NCBI GenBank assembly: GCA_019400425.1
Contig: JAFREE010000027.1
Coordinates: 124,001-188,000, forward strand
Direction of reading: 5' to 3'
Length of the DNA: 64,000 bases
Source of the DNA: Hymenochaete sp. R1
Taxonomy: Eukaryota > Basidiomycota > Agaricomycetes > Hymenochaetales > Hymenochaetaceae
Part shown: positions 38,882 to 50,440 of the stretch, in pieces
Numbering within the stretch: position 1 is the first letter of the stretch
Layout: each line of letters starts with the position of its first letter
The notes under the pieces: model-generated
The model's input: only the letters and a program-made list of their open reading frames with translations
The model's database searches: none
What the model was told of the DNA's origin: nothing
Translations under genes and position numbers: made by a program

Positions 38882-40231
38882 TCAAGATGATGGAGGCGAG
38901 GTGGGAATTTGGGTTTCGGTACCACTGTCGGCGCTGAGGGTGGGGAAGGGGGAAGCCGTGCAAGATTGTTGGAGGTCAGTCGAGTTAGTGCCGGCAGGGA
39001 ATCTACATAAATGAATGCATCAGGAATTTGATAGTGATGGGTAAGCCGAAAAAAATACTCACGTAGCATCCGTGTCTGAGAGAGCGGGAGGTTGTCCGAG
39101 GACTTCCGTACAGTCGATGAGCGAGTTGACGTCCTGGCCGACGGTAGATAGCTTCATCATCGCGTTCTTGAAGTTGGTCATCATCAATTGTTGGTTGTCG
39201 ACCATGCTTTGCCATTCACAGGACGTACGCTGCAAGAAAGGCAGGAGGGAAGGGGTAAAATTGGTCAGTCGAGCTGTATCAGATGGAGGTGGGAGAAATC
39301 GACGTACAGGGTCGCGAGCGAGGGCGAAGTCAGACTGGAGGCGCATCTCACCGGAGTCGGGAAGGGGTGAATCGACTTCAGCGCCGGGCGTGCTGCTGTT
39401 GACACCGAAAGGAAGTCCAACACCCTTGAGTAGAACTTCGAGGAAAATTTGGGTGTCGAAGGTAAACGGGGTGGTGTCAAAGGGAACGGCTGTGTGGCCG
39501 GGGACGAGTGTGTCGGAGCGAGCGATACTGTGTGACGCGAGCAGGTGAATGACTTCGTCGGATGAGAAGCCAGCATCGGCGAAACGTGAGAGGATTGAGT
39601 CGACGGAGTCCTGGGGTTCGGAAATAGCGCCGTCGTCGGCTGGGATGGTCGCGTTTGGTCGGCCCGCGAGGAACTGGAGCTGGGGCGCTCCGGGGCAATT
39701 CGTAAGGCCGACTGCAGCGGCGAACTGAACGAGATCTACAGAAGGTGCGCGAATCGTCAGTCTTAATTCGTCGCTCAAGAAATAATGGCTATAGTTACTT
39801 ACCTCCCGCAGTAACGTTGTGAGTAGCGAGTAGCGGTTTAATGTCGTCGACACCACCGTCGGTACCGGCGTTGGCTACATACGCCACTTCGGTATCGTTG
39901 AATACAACAATGGAACCGTCCGCGCCGTTACCCTTGAACTTGCCACTCTGCGAGAAGCCAAGACCATCATGGAAGGTTAAGCGGAGAACTTCGTGAACCT
40001 CCTCGCCGCACTCATTTTCAAAGACGTTCTGCTGTAAGTCATCACGCAGAGCGAAGAACACGCAGCACTGTATAAAACGTGAGTTTCATTAAAAACACGG
40101 ATAGCAGGTTATCGACTTACAGCCTCATTGCTCGCAGTATTCTTGCCGTCTGGGCATGCCACACGCTTGTAGTTGGCAGCGCTGGCAAGGGCGGCGAAGG
40201 CGATGGAAGCAAGAGCAAGTTTGAAGACCAT
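38882..40231 (-). CDS. mnp: Manganese peroxidase, short type (MnP3)
   Basis: Five exons: 40231-40121, 40067-39803, 39735-39308, 39229-39063, 39002-38882, giving 363 aa. A signal peptide and YKR propeptide end precede VACPDG. Mn(II) ligands are Glu59 and Glu63 (CGEEVHE) plus an Asp six residues after the proximal His (SHSIARSD). Distal Arg66/His70 are intact, and His occupies the catalytic-Trp position (VIHLLASH). It has eight cysteines; the C-terminus ends [10 protein letters not shown] without the extra Cys pair of the three other copies, so four disulfides are expected. Intron positions partly differ from MnP1: intron 2 falls before DLVQF (as in MnP4) and a unique 78-bp intron splits LARDP|RTSCEW. 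The TATA box TATAAA is at 40353-40358. Part of a tandem with MnP4 on the same strand. Confidence 0.95.
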
Positions 40232-41565
40232 GTCAACAGTACTTGCTGAGGACAAGAGGTTTCGAAGTAGCTTAAGTAGAAGTATAAGGAGCTTCGTATG
40301 GAGAAAGCAACTTCTTGTCCGATGGGGATAGTAACCAGAGTATGCACCTCCTTTTATACTCTAGATTTTCCTCCATGTTTCCGTAGCGCAAAGCCCGAGC
40401 ACTGGTTGGCCAGCCGATCATCACCAACATAGAGCGCTCGGACTCGCCTGTTTCGAAACATCGTCTAACGCAGAAAACTCACAGTTGCGCAAGCCTGGGA
40501 CAATCGGCCGCCATCCGAAGAACCAGACGAACCACTCACAATGCACCGAGACGGTAATGTCGTCCGTCGCAAAGACACAAGCACAGGACCCGCCAGCCTG
40601 GTTCCCTGCCACCTTCCGACATATTGTCAAGCCGCGTGGGTAAGGCCGAATAAGATCGCGTGTTTTCCAGAAGAGAAGAATAAGTTTGGGAAATGGATCC
40701 ACGGTACGGGTTACACGAGATCACCCTTGCACTGGTATCATCGATGTTTGTCGTTCGGCTACAGACACAGCGGCGACCGTGTCCGTAGCTGATGAGCACT
40801 CAACACAGGGACGCATCAGCGCTTCCGCCTCTGGGAATCCTCATCCTGCACCGACCTTCCATCGGCCTTCTCACATTTTCAGTGTGAAACACTCAGACAG
40901 CCATCGTCATAGCTTTCCACCGTTGTGGGTGAAAACCGTCAGTGAAGCTCAGTCTTTTGGCAAGAAACCACAAACTCACAAAATGAGGTGATAGGCCGTC
41001 TTTTGAGAATTCCTAGTCAGCTATCAGACAGCGCTTCTCAGCTCTCACGGAGGTAAAGCACCGCATGTGCAGACTGCGCAAATCCGTTCGGAGCCGTCAG
41101 AGAAGCTCGAGTAACATCTACGATTGAGACGGTGGTGAGGAATCCCTGCGGCATGCTGTCTTTTCGGCAGCCACAGCGCAGCAGCAAGAAGCGCGTTGAA
41201 TGATAGATCACCGTGGCGAAGGAAGCGAATTCAATCAAGTTTCCATCGAGGCGCGCCACGCCCAGTCAGTTTATGTCTTTTCCCACGGGTAATATAAGGC
41301 TGAATCGCTTCCCGCACAGTGGTCCGGCACCGGTCGAACCGTCCGATAAAAGTTGGAAACTCATTTAAACTGATATGTATTAAACCTACATAGTAAGGAG
41401 AGGAGGGGTACAGGAAAGGAGTGCAGTATGATAAAGACATACAGCAAAAGAACGATTTATATATCACCCAAACATCCAATAACCCAAATGGCTTTTAACT
41501 TTTATACAATGAAAAACGAGCAGTATTTAAGATTAAATATTGTTTCCGCCGATGCAGCGCATAAT
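40232..41565. other. Intergenic between MnP4 and MnP3
   Basis: Contains the MnP3 promoter (TATAAA, 40353-40358, minus strand) and the MnP4 3' flank. No additional gene is supported. Confidence 0.45.
40353..40358 (-). promoter_or_regulatory. TATA box of MnP3
   Basis: GAGTATAAAAGG on the minus strand, about 122 bp before the start codon; the same core as in MnP1. Confidence 0.65.
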
Positions 41566-42930
41566 TTAAGACGGGCAGTCAGCGAGGTTGAGGTCTCCGT
41601 TAGGGCACTCAGGGATCTGAGTGACTTGGCCGGCTAAGGAGAAAGTAGAATTAAATTAATGAAAAAGGGCGGGTGAGATTTGAGCGCTACTTACGATCAG
41701 CGCTGAGAACGGGGAAGGCCGAGGCACATGCTTGCTGGACATCGCTTGCATTCGTTCCAGCGGGGAACCTATAGACTCTCGGATTAGTCTTTCCCCATTA
41801 ACCAGAAGATCAATGTGAACGTACGTAGCATGGGCCTTGACTGCAGGCGGAGCCGCGGGGATGAGGTCGGAGCAGTCAACGAGCGAGTTCGTGTCCTGGC
41901 CAACAACAGAAAGCTTCATCATCGCCGTCCTGAAGTTAGACACCATCAGCTGCTGGTTGTCGACCATGCTCTGCCATTCACACGCCGTGCGCTGGTCACG
42001 AGCAAGGGCAAAGTCAGACTGGAGACGCATCTCGCCTGAGGCCGCGAGAGGGCTCGTAGTCTCACCGCCGGTTACATTCGGAGCAGCACGGCCGAAGGGA
42101 ACACTGTCTCCAGCGAGCAGAGTCTCGAGGAAGAATTGGGTGTCGAAGTCAAAGGGCGTGCTGTCGAAGGGCGTCGCGGGGTGGTTGGGGATGATGGTGT
42201 CCGAACGAGCAACGGAGTGCGAGGCGAGGAGACGGACGACCTCGTCGGACGTGAAGCCAGCATCAGCGAAACGTGCAAGGATGGAGTCGACGGAATCGGC
42301 AGGTCCGGGAATAGCACCGTCCTGTGCTGGGGCGGTGGCATTCGGGCGACCTACGAGAAATTGCAGCTGCGGGGCACCGGGGCAGTTGGAAAGACCGAAG
42401 GCAGCAGCGAATTGGATCAAGTCTTTTAGACAAAGGACATCAGTCGACAGGCGACGGTGTATTGAAGCTTATTCTTGCTCACCTCCAGCTGAGACGAGAT
42501 GACGCGTCAAGAAGGGCGCAAGGGCATCCGCACCATCGTCCGTGCCGGCGTTCTCAGAGAAAGCAGTCTCGATGTCTCGGAAAAGGAGGATAGAGCCATC
42601 GGCACCTCCACCAGCGAACTGTCCCGAAAGAGAGAAACTGACACCGTCGTGGAATGTCAAACGAAGAGATTCGTGGACATCTTCACTGCACTGATTCTCA
42701 AAAAGGTTCTGCTGCAGGTCATCCCTCAAGGAGAAGAATGCACAGCACTACAAAAACAAATTCTGTCAATACAATATTGAAGGGGGAAGGACTGAATGTA
42801 GATGATTTCATGATCCACGTACAGCTTCGTTGGCGGTAACATTGCCATCCGGGCAAGTAACGCGCTTGGTCAAAGCAGCACTGGCAGAAGCAGCGAGAGC
42901 GATAGTAGCAACAGCAAGCTTGAAAACCAT
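41566..42930 (-). CDS. mnp: Manganese peroxidase (MnP4)
   Basis: Five exons: 42930-42823, 42747-42483, 42422-41825, 41768-41695, 41633-41566, giving 370 aa. The signal peptide ends in a Lys-Arg propeptide site before VTCPDG. Mn ligands Glu58 and Glu62 (CSEDVHE) and the Asp of SHSVARSD are present, as are distal Arg65 and His69. Arg rather than Trp or His stands five residues before the proximal His (VVRLLASH). Ten cysteines include the C-terminal pair ([11 protein letters not shown]) shared with MnP1 and MnP2. It shares intron 2 with MnP3 and introns 3-4 with MnP1, so it looks intermediate in structure. A weak TATA box, TATAAG, lies at 43024-43029. The [19 protein letters not shown] segment diverges most from the other copies. 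Confidence 0.95.
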
Positions 42931-45063
42931 TTTCTCCGTTTGATGTGAATGCAGGGATCGCAGCAGATGAAGTGCGGAGAGGACTCGACGAGTGAGGAAC
43001 CAAACCTTTCAAATGAAACCATTCTTATAGCCTTCTGATCTTTTTTTCTATTTCTTGAACGTTCAAGTTTGCTTCGCTTCTCCAGAGCGTGAAAATGGAC
43101 AATTCCCAACGATGCGACTTTCGACATCCGTCGACTTGACCAGTCATAACGCCGCTAGACAGTAATGAGCTTCATCCGACCTCTTTGAAAAGGTGCTTTT
43201 GGGGATTGCTTCGAAATATGGACCAGAGTCGTGAACAGCTTTCGACATAAAGGGTAAGCAGGCACGAAGACATGGACCTGGGTGATAGGTGGGACTCACG
43301 AGCACGAGAAAGGCGAACCAACGGTTCCATGCCCATGGAATATGGTTGGCCCAACCCAACGGTACTTATCTTTCGGACGGTAACAAAGCCAATCATGTTC
43401 CTTGAAGGCTCTGCGTACCATGGACCGTACCTTGCTAAGTGAAGTCCTGAAAAGCATTTTGGATACAGCGAAGTAGTGAAATAGTCCTCCGAGATACAAG
43501 ACTGTCGCCTTTAGGATCATGGTTTTGCGCAGCAGAACATCCTTTCGCGTGCCCATGAAATTGTACACGGGAAACGGCACTGACCGCGATCGCACATATC
43601 GTCGACGCCGCGTCTATACCACCACCGCGACATGGATAAAACATAACGGACCCGTATGTTTTCGGCACCACAAGGAGCGCTCCAGACAAGAGCATTTCCT
43701 TCCCAAAGCTACGGTTTCTCTTGACCAGGGCACAGGGGCAGGTATCGCACGAGCGACTTCCAAACATAATGCACGTGAGAGTATTCAGTCATTTTTTATG
43801 GAGAGTTAAGCTATGAATAAGGTGTAAGTCAGCATGTTATATATTTATCAACATGAAAGCGTACGGGGAGTGAAACCTGTACCCAGATCCGTGGAAATGC
43901 AGGTGAGAAATGGTAGAACAAAGTGGTAACGATTGGACGGCTACCAAATCATTGGCAACCAACGCCACGGATGTGTTTCCCATTCATTACTCAGCCTCAA
44001 AGGATTCATGAGAGGAACAGCATCCTCAGTGTGTTGGAAACTCAAGCCATTGGATTGGATACGGCGGTAAGCACTGAATCAAGAGTAGGAAGGGAAGGAA
44101 GCGCTGCATTCGGGCATGGAGCGAGTTTCCATTACGCTTTCATAAGCTTATGAGTGATTACGTCATAGATTTGCACTGAGTTCTGTCTGGGCTAAGCGAT
44201 TCGAAAGAAAACAGCTTTCCATCCTTTGAAGCACCCCTCTTGCATACATAAAATCAGAAGCGACGAAGATGTGTCGGACACTCAATCCCAAGCATTTACG
44301 AGGGCTAATAGCGGCGCGTAAGCGCCTGTATGACCCGCAAAATAGTTTTTCACTCAACCTAAGATCTTCCGCGCCTGCCTCAAGCCTGGGCTCCGCGATG
44401 AATCGCGATGGTCTGGTTCTGACATTGGGTCTCTCAAGAATGAATGACCATTGGAACTTCTGTAGTTTACAGGCTTATGTTGCAACACAGTCTACGGGAA
44501 GATGAGTAAGTACAGTCACTTTTTATTCACTGACTCAATAGTGTCGCTCAGTCGTACGCTTACAGTTTGTCGTAGGTAATGATGAGTCTCGAACTTGACA
44601 TCCGAGTATGTGTGGTTTAGAACATACGTGAATGAAGCGCTGAAAGCTGCGGTCTGCAGCTGTTTCAGCCAGCTCTGGACGACGAACGATAAGAGTCTGC
44701 GAATCTCCTTCGGCCGACGTCATCCCCGAATAGCTCCGAAACTACTTCGACTCAAGTCAAGGCTGAGCTTAACCGTACCCTTGTCGAAAACGAATGAAAG
44801 CCGTAAGTCATTTTGGTGGTTTCTATTTTGATACGTTGCAGCGAGCGCTTCTGAGTCGTCCATGCATCGGCCGAACGCAGTTATCAGCTCGGAGTTGAAC
44901 TCGACTCGAGAGCAAGCAGAAATTACAAATTGCATTTGGACTCACCATTGGCATGAGCGTCGACATGGTTCAGATTCTTATAAAACGCGACCGTTCAAGA
45001 TAAGATATCACTCCCAGTCGCCTCAGCGACCATTCCTCCGGGTACTTTGACCCTCGTCAAACA
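42931..45063. other. Intergenic, no gene recognised
   Basis: 2.1 kb between MnP4 and the methyltransferase gene; divergent promoters sit at the ends (MnP4 TATAAG at 43024-43029). Open frames inside are short and without recognisable motifs. Confidence 0.4.
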
Positions 45064-46169
45064 ATGTCCACGGACGCCCAGATTGAAGACAAGCGCGATG
45101 CTACAGGCTGGTCTGCCTCAACATACAACACTCTCAGTTCCTTCGTCTACTCCGAAGCCTTCACGTCTCCGGTCCTCAAACTGCTCAACGCCCGGCCCGG
45201 CGAACGGATCTTGGATCTGGGCTGTGGATCGGGCGAGCTGACGCGCGAGCTGGGTAAAGCAGTTGGTGTTGAGGAGAAGGAATCTGGTGTGGTCATTGGT
45301 GTTGACGCTAGTGAAAGTATGGTACGTAGCATGGCTGGGATATCATTTTTTTTCTGATATTCCATTGATGCTTGGGACCATACTAATCATGGAACTCATT
45401 GTGTAAAGATACGAAAAGCAAGAGAAAACGGTGTCCTAGCGTCCTTCGTCGCTGATGCTCAAGACCTTCCCACGTCCATTCCTCCCTCTTCCAAGTTGCA
45501 ATCGCATTCCAAAACGAATACTCCTGAACAGCGTAATATCGACCTATATATCCCACCAGCCCATTCGATCCCGCCCTCTTTCGACTACAAGTTTGATGCC
45601 GTCTTCACGAACGCAGCATTGCATTGGTGCAAGCGTGATCCTGAAGGCGTCATCAAGGGAGTAGCAGGGTTGTTGAGGAAAGGTGGACGATTCGTAGGCG
45701 AGTTTGGGGGATATATGAATGTTGTCGGTACGATTTTTTTCTTTCCTTCTCACATAGATTCGTAAGATTGATATTACTACTAATCCCCCTTTCCGCTTGC
45801 CTGTTTGTCTTAGGCGTCCGATCCGCCATCCACCAAGCCCTCCTCCGCCGAAACTACGATCCAATCGCGCTCGACCCGTGGTACTTCCCCACCCCGCAAT
45901 CCTACTCCTCCCTCCTCGCCTCCCATAACTTCAAAGTGAAGCACATATCGCTTACACCGCGTCTCACGCCCGTCAGCAGCATCGTCGACTGGCAGCGCTC
46001 GTTCGTCGTAGGGCCTGTGTATGAGAAGGCTGGGATGGGGAGGGAGGAGTGTGAGGAGGTTATGAGGGAGGTGGAGGAAATGGTTCGAGTGGATTGTTTT
46101 GGAGAGGGAGAGGGCGGACAGTGGGGGATTATGTATACGAGGCTGAGGTTCGAAGCTGTTTTGCAATGA
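45064..46169 (+). CDS. SAM-dependent methyltransferase (class I, methyltransf_11-like)
   Basis: Three exons: 45064-45321, 45409-45727, 45814-46169, giving 310 aa. The SAM-binding motif I is ILDLGCGSGELT (residues 49-60). Motif post-I is GVDASESM, with the acidic Asp binding the ribose hydroxyls. Then come FVADAQDLP and the motif IV/V segment FDAVFTNAALHWC followed by LLRKGGRFVGEFGG. The architecture resembles trans-aconitate/arsenite-type small-molecule methyltransferases. There is no signal peptide, so it is probably cytosolic. Substrate unknown. An insertion of about 30 residues rich in Ser/Pro (after AQDLPTS) is not typical of the core fold and probably forms a surface loop. Start: first ATG, giving MSTDAQ shortly before WSASTYNTLSSF, the usual N-terminal helix. 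Confidence 0.9.
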
Positions 46170-46498
46170 GATGTTGGAGGGAAGAGGAAGAACATTTTGG
46201 GCTATAGGGTGGAATGCAAATAAGTAGAGTGGTTGCATTCATAAGGGCACGAATTCAGGCCCAGTCGATAGATCGTTTGAGATTGATATCCATGGTAGAA
46301 TTTGAACACTGAGGGTATGTAGAATGCGAGAAGATTACAACAGGAAGAACGAAAAGAGTGACGATCGTGTCCGTGAATGGAAGCGATACCCAGAATTACA
46401 AACAAAGAACGGAATCAGAAACCCAAAGCTACCACCATTCATAAGACTATTTTTAGTGTCGTGATCCCTACTCCTGCACAGACGTTAACGAAACGGCA
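46170..46498. other. Convergent 3' spacer
   Basis: Between the methyltransferase (+) and the Ser-rich secreted protein gene (-). No gene is seen. Confidence 0.4.
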
Positions 46499-47544
46499 TT
46501 ACGACACTCGCGTCACCATAAACATCCCGACCCCGTATAGAACGCCAAACACCGTCCCGACCCATTTACTGTGACCAAAACCGATGTCCGAAATCGAACC
46601 AAGGCTCAAACGCTGGCTCGCAGATGACGCTGTGCTGCTACCCGAAGGCGAGGAAGAAGCGGTCATGGAGACGGCAGGGAGAGTTGATGATAATGACGTC
46701 GAAGACGATCGGGAGGCACTAGTGGAAGACGATGAGGAGCTAGAAGAAGACGATGTAGAGGAGGAAGAAGAGGCGGTTGAGGAAGAAGGCGTGAGGATCC
46801 CTCCCGTTACTTCCGAGTCGTCCGTCCTACATCGTCAAGAGAGAAAATAAGAAGAGAATTATGATCAATACCTGCACATCGTCCACAACCAGATAAAGCC
46901 TCGGAATCCACTCACGTATACACAAGCCGATCCAAAAGCACCAAACTCTTATTCCCCGCCAATCCATTCAAGATCGTGAGATTATGTTCTTTCCCCGCCT
47001 CCAACCCCTCCTGCGAAAACACAAGCTGGTCGTACAGAACCGTCTTGTCGCCGTTGGGTGCCAATTCAAAGGTACCGACTTGGGCGTCGTCGATGAGGAA
47101 GGTCATGTCTGTGTTGCCATCGGGGGAGGACGACGTGCGGAAGAGGATACAATAGGCATAGATGGCAGTTCCTGAAATAATAAGCGTTATCGTCAGTGAA
47201 CTCTCGCACGGAGATGCGACAAGGAAAGAAAGACGGATAACAGACATACCCTTAAACACATACGAAGCACTCAGCACCGTCCCCGGCTCCTTCCCACCCG
47301 CGCTCCCGACAGGGAAGAAGCTCCCATCATGCCACGTCGCCGCAAACACCTGATTCTTATCCACCTTCGCCGTGCAGTCCGTGCAGTCCTGGCCTAGGGA
47401 CCATAAGTCGGCGGGATTATAGTTGATTTGGGCGCCGGTGGAGGTGTCGCCAAGGGTGTCGTCGACGGTAACGTTCGCGGGTGTTGAGAGAGATGGAGTG
47501 GAAAGAAGGAGAGTGAAGAGGAGGGAAGCGAGAGGGGGGAACAT
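46499..47544 (-). CDS. Secreted, C-terminally anchored Ser-rich protein with agaricomycete ectodomain
   Basis: Three exons: 47544-47250, 47171-46916, 46826-46499, giving 292 aa. An N-terminal signal peptide (MFPPLASLLFTLLLS) is followed by an ectodomain of about 160 residues. It contains VDDTLGD, a C..C pair (CTDCTAK), TWHDGSF, GTAIYAYCILF, an F(L)IDD..VG segment and a closing LVLLDRLVYT. I recall this ectodomain pattern as common and expanded in agaricomycetes, usually ahead of one TM helix. Next comes a Ser/Thr linker of about 70 residues including long serine runs, then a C-terminal hydrophobic segment (WVGTVFGVLYGVGMFMV) with almost no cytoplasmic tail. That end suits a GPI-anchor signal or a tail TM anchor. 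Probably a heavily O-glycosylated surface protein; ligand unknown. The longer frame upstream starts with TTG, so the ATG at the signal peptide is chosen. Confidence 0.8.
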
Positions 47545-48774
47545 TGGGTAGAGGTGCTCGACGACGATGTTAGCTGCACTGAGGTGGTTGTGAGCCGTAC
47601 CTGAGTTCACGTCGGACAAAGACGAGAGGGGGGGGGGGGGGGGGTAACTTCATCATCTGAGGTCGTCCCCTCTCTTCCTTATATCCAAGTTGCCATGTCC
47701 TCCAGAACCCAAAAGATTTGATACCTTCCGAGGTTCTTTGGTCCTAGGATCAGATGCAAATCATGAGCGCTCCGGACAATTTGGTGTTTCATGAGATACT
47801 ATCTCACAAGTATAGGCCCAAAGCCCCCGGAGTCCTCTCATCGAGTCTCAAGCGTTGTTAGCGCCCAGTATTACGTCCGTAGAGGATCAAACTTTGGCAG
47901 ACCCGCTTGATGTGAAGATGTGCATGGTCAATGCAGTTTGATGCGCCTGAATTTGGGAAGGCCGGGTTTGTTCGTGCTCGAGAGCGTGCACTGCGCCAGT
48001 ACACTAGGTATCAAGACTGGCTTGTTCCAACGTCCGAGCGTATCAATTAATGATACTATCGACCAGTGGCAAAAGCATTTGTCTCCGTCGTCGCCTCCTC
48101 GTTTCTCCCCGGCACCGGTGCCTGGAAGATATTGATGCTAGTTTGCCTGAGAACGTGGCCTGATGATACTCGGAACTCCGGATGGAAAGAAGAGAAAACG
48201 TGGCTTGTTCGATGCATTGACCGTTGGACTCGAAACAGCGCCAGGCGAACTATAAGATTAAACGCCATCACGGGCATCAACGCGGTATAAGTACGGCATG
48301 GTCATGGTCGTGGAAGTATCGTGAATTCCGAGCGTGTCTACAAGCGTACAAATGTCCCGTCAGTGCATGCACATCCGAAATGAAGACGAAGAATCGGACA
48401 TGAAGCTGCAAGACGTACCGGAATACTAGCCGCGCCCATGACGAGAAGTAAGGCGTGGTGAACATGCGCCCAAGCTAAGGACAAAACCGGCCGGCGAATC
48501 CGAACTTTTGTATTTATTACAGCAACACATTCATTTTCTAACAATCTCTCATCGATCGATTGATAGTAACTTTCTCCTCTTTGTCCCTTCCAACTTCTCT
48601 TCTTCACCGTCGACGTCGACGTTGTTGTTTTCTTCGGAGTCGTCGGTCCTGGCGATCGTCTTCAACTCCACTTTGCCTTCTCGCTTCTCCTCTTAACCCA
48701 CACCTAACCCCCTGTGCATCAGCCCCACTACTTCATTACCATTACTCCTAGCCAACTAGATCGCACTACCAACC
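47545..48774. other. Intergenic with a 17-G homopolymer
   Basis: A run of 17 guanines at 47628-47644 lies about 85 bp upstream of the Ser-rich protein's ATG. The rest is unannotated promoter and spacer; a pyrimidine-rich leader precedes the gene at 48775. Confidence 0.45.
47628..47644 (+). repeat. Poly-G tract (17 G)
   Basis: An uninterrupted G run on the plus strand in the probable promoter or 5' UTR of the minus-strand secreted-protein gene. Such runs are prone to length slippage and sequencing error. Confidence 0.9.
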
Positions 48775-49349
48775 ATGCCTTCCGCGGCTGCCCGTCCAGC
48801 CCGTATGCCTTCAAAGTCCAAAGCCAAGCCTCCGGCGCATTCGTCGTCGACAAGGCCAAAGATGGCGAGTCCTCGACCGTCTGCTTCTCGACCCGCTCCG
48901 CCTTCGCGATCACAAAGCCAGCAGAAGGCACAGAGGAAACCGTCGAGTGGGTCCAGACACAAGACAACGGGTCATTCGAGTAAGTCATTGGTCGGTTATT
49001 TACAAAGCAGTGGTTCCCCCCCCCCTCTCCGAGTCTTTCCTTCTGTCAAAGGCATTCGTCCCGATGCCACTTCATGGTCTATGCTATGTTCCGGAGCTGA
49101 CGATACGCTTTCCCTCTTTTCTTCTTTGCAGCTCATCACAGCTCAAAGCCGAAACCCAAGTCCAAACCATCAGCTCCGTCAAAGAGTCGAAGCACCCCAA
49201 AGAAGAAGGTCCAGCACGTCCACCGATCACACGAGGCTGGCCGACCTGTCTACGTCGTCTGCGACAGAAAGCATTACGATAACGGGTTTTTCGCGCGTTG
49301 TCAAAGGCAGCTTCGGCGGTGGATCAAGTGGGACAAGAAGAAGAAGTAA
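48775..49349 (+). CDS. Small, very basic Lys/Ser/Pro-rich protein
   Basis: Two exons: 48775-48979 and 49132-49349, giving 140 aa, joined through A|GTAAGT and TTTGCAG|CT with frame kept to a TAA after a poly-Lys end. The first 90 residues are Lys/Arg/Ser/Pro/Ala-rich and disordered, histone-tail-like. The last about 50 form a compact block (GRPVYVVCDRKHYDNGFFA, then RCQRQLRRWIKWDKKKK) with two Cys and several aromatics, the most likely conserved part. The competing longer frame reading through the intron was rejected, because splicing ends the protein on this ordered block. I recognise no family; nucleic-acid or ribosome association is a guess from charge. Confidence 0.55.
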
Positions 49350-50440
49350 AGTGGGAGAAGAAGTTGCTGTATTGGTGCGACGGCGGCGTCAGGCTCACGT
49401 TCCGCGCGACATCTCTCCGACGCCAAACTCGGAACTTGGGACTCGGACTCGAACGACCGAAAAAAGTCAAAGCCTTGGCCAAAAAGCTCCCTTATCATCG
49501 CTCTGTGCTTCTCTTTCAAATTCATTGCGGTGCTTTCGTGCCTTTCATCGTCATTCGTCGTCCTCACCGTTGGCTCTTCCACGTTTCTCGCGCACGCTAC
49601 TTTCCCCACCTTTCGGATCTCATCTCTTCTTTCATTTCCCCCATACCCATCTCCACCCTTGGGGACGTCATTTCTCCACACCCAACCCTTTTGCCTGACT
49701 TCGGGCGTTAAGCTATTTTAATTTTAACACTTCTTTCTTCTCTTGTGATTGCCTTTGGTTTAACTTATTCCCCATAAGCTTTTCTTCGAGGAGCCCAAGG
49801 TTTGAGGGTGCTTTTCGGTGCGTACCGCATATTCCGGACCGAATCCGAACACGACTTTGATTTTTGTTCCCTTTTCCTTCTATTCTATTCTGTTTCCCGA
49901 TGTATGCTGAAGTTTTATGTACTATGGAAGAAACACGAGGACGCAATCATGTACTGTAACACCACTTGTATGTCTTATGATCTTTAGATGCTTTTTGTTT
50001 GTTTCGTTTTCACGATGGCACAACAGTTTATAAACCCAGTGGCTCTCCTGTTGATGAGGGTTTGTGACTGGGGACGTTAAGGGACAAGTCACCCGTACTT
50101 CACGTTTATGTGGTTCTGGAGCCATAAAACCCATCGCCCCTTCAGACGAGGGTATAAATAGATACTTCGATAAAATTTGCTTATCACGGCATGTGGGAAG
50201 ATGTCATCAAGTTCAAGTACTACATAGCTAGTATACCGATTGATTGACACGGAGAAGACGAAGAATTGAAGGAATAGGTCAGCTGTAGACTTGTAAATAT
50301 GAATACTCTCTCTACTCTGCGAAAGTGTTGATGCGTGCGTAAGTAACGATTACGACCAGAGAGAGAGAGAGAGAGAGACATCTGTCCGCAACGTACCAAC
50401 CATATACTGCCCTTGTCATACTCTCCCACCCCTTTATTGA
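49350..50440. other. Convergent 3' spacer with GA microsatellite
   Basis: Between the small basic gene (+) and family B copy 2 (-). A short (GA)n run lies at about 50359-50379. No gene is recognised. Confidence 0.45.
50359..50379 (+). repeat. (GA)n microsatellite
   Basis: About ten uninterrupted GA units, downstream of family B copy 2. Confidence 0.85.

Noticed and set aside
46584..46850. Highly acidic 88-codon frame (Glu/Asp repeats)
   Set aside because: It is the complement of the Ser-rich exon of the secreted protein gene, where TCC/TCT/TCG codons read as GAG/GAA/GAC-type codons on the other strand.
48947..49711. Overlapping frames around the small basic gene (111 and 137 codons)
   Set aside because: Splicing 48979 to 49132 gives a coherent basic protein with an ordered C-terminal block; the other frames run through the intron or start after it.
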